Assembly (NCBI GenBank): GCA_947601495.1
Contig: CANQGE010000003.1
Span: forward strand, 101,879-165,878
Length of the DNA stretch: 64,000 nucleotides
From: an uncultured Clostridia bacterium
Lineage (GTDB): Bacteria; Bacillota; Clostridia; TANB77; CAG-508
Reading direction: 5' to 3'
Under the pieces are notes generated by a model. It was not told the origin of the DNA. It worked only from the letters and a program-made list of their open reading frames with translations, and searched no databases. Within the stretch, counting starts at the first letter, position 1; every line of letters starts with the position of its first letter. A program made the translations under genes and the position numbers. This document shows, piece by piece, positions 63,934 to 64,000 of the stretch.

Positions 63934-64000
63934 TCAAACATATGTCACACTTTTTTGAAAAATATATATTTCAAGTACTCTATATTGTTATAACCAATTC

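Overview
The window is very AT-rich, its ribosome binding sites are of the AGGAGG type, and its housekeeping genes are of Firmicute type. It carries the spore-cortex amidase CwlD, the tadA - SRP RNA - dnaX - ybaB - recR order of the Bacillus/Clostridium group, class C sortases with LPXTG-like proteins, and a Gram-positive style type IV secretion gene set. I infer a spore-forming lineage of Clostridia, probably a gut-type organism. No taxonomic search was possible. Almost every gene is on the minus strand.

Layout. 0-3.7 kb: the 5' part of a cyclic beta-1,2-glucan synthase-like gene (cut by the window edge), a small protein and a transglutaminase-like protein. 3.9-9.8 kb: cwlD on the plus strand, then the minus-strand housekeeping run tadA / membrane protein / SRP RNA / dnaX / ybaB / recR / yvcK, separated from cwlD by a 185-bp imperfect inverted repeat. 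10-24.5 kb: a cell-surface block with a ~3,310-residue repeat-domain adhesin, a divergent sigma-70 factor, tRNA-Arg(CCU), a membrane protein related to the one next to tadA, and a G5/SH3/glucosaminidase wall hydrolase. 25-33.2 kb: a sortase-assembled pilus locus (two class C sortases, LPITG major pilin, von Willebrand A tip adhesin) lying between two ~99-bp direct repeats. The tip gene has a (TG)9 tract in its first codons.

33.5-56.3 kb is the most unusual part: a 20-kb type IV secretion-like locus. In transcription order it has five tandem VirB2-like small membrane proteins (the first one frameshifted), a terminator, a sixth VirB2-like gene, PrgI, a membrane-anchored VirB4-N-domain-like protein, the VirB4 ATPase, four VirB6/TrbL-like polytopic proteins (three with 500-950-residue hydrophilic tails) interleaved with two paralogous single-pass proteins of unknown function, then two NTF2-like (possibly VirB8-like) single-pass proteins and an orphan ABC ATPase. 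I see no relaxase, coupling ATPase (VirD4/TcpA) or integrase in the window, so this may be a contact or protein-translocation machine instead of an ordinary conjugation module.

56.5-64 kb is an accessory zone: an HNH/ParB-like gene of clearly higher GC, an orphan prephenate-dehydratase-like protein, a candidate structured RNA, and an array of very small genes driven by near-identical promoters (TTGCYA-N16-TATAAT with TATGATATAAT). It ends with a MerR regulator plus VIT-vWA protein pair controlled through an 18-bp palindrome, and a degraded ParB-like remnant. Three places (24.85, 56.12 and 63.55 kb) look like single-base homopolymer frameshifts; they may be real mutations or assembly errors.
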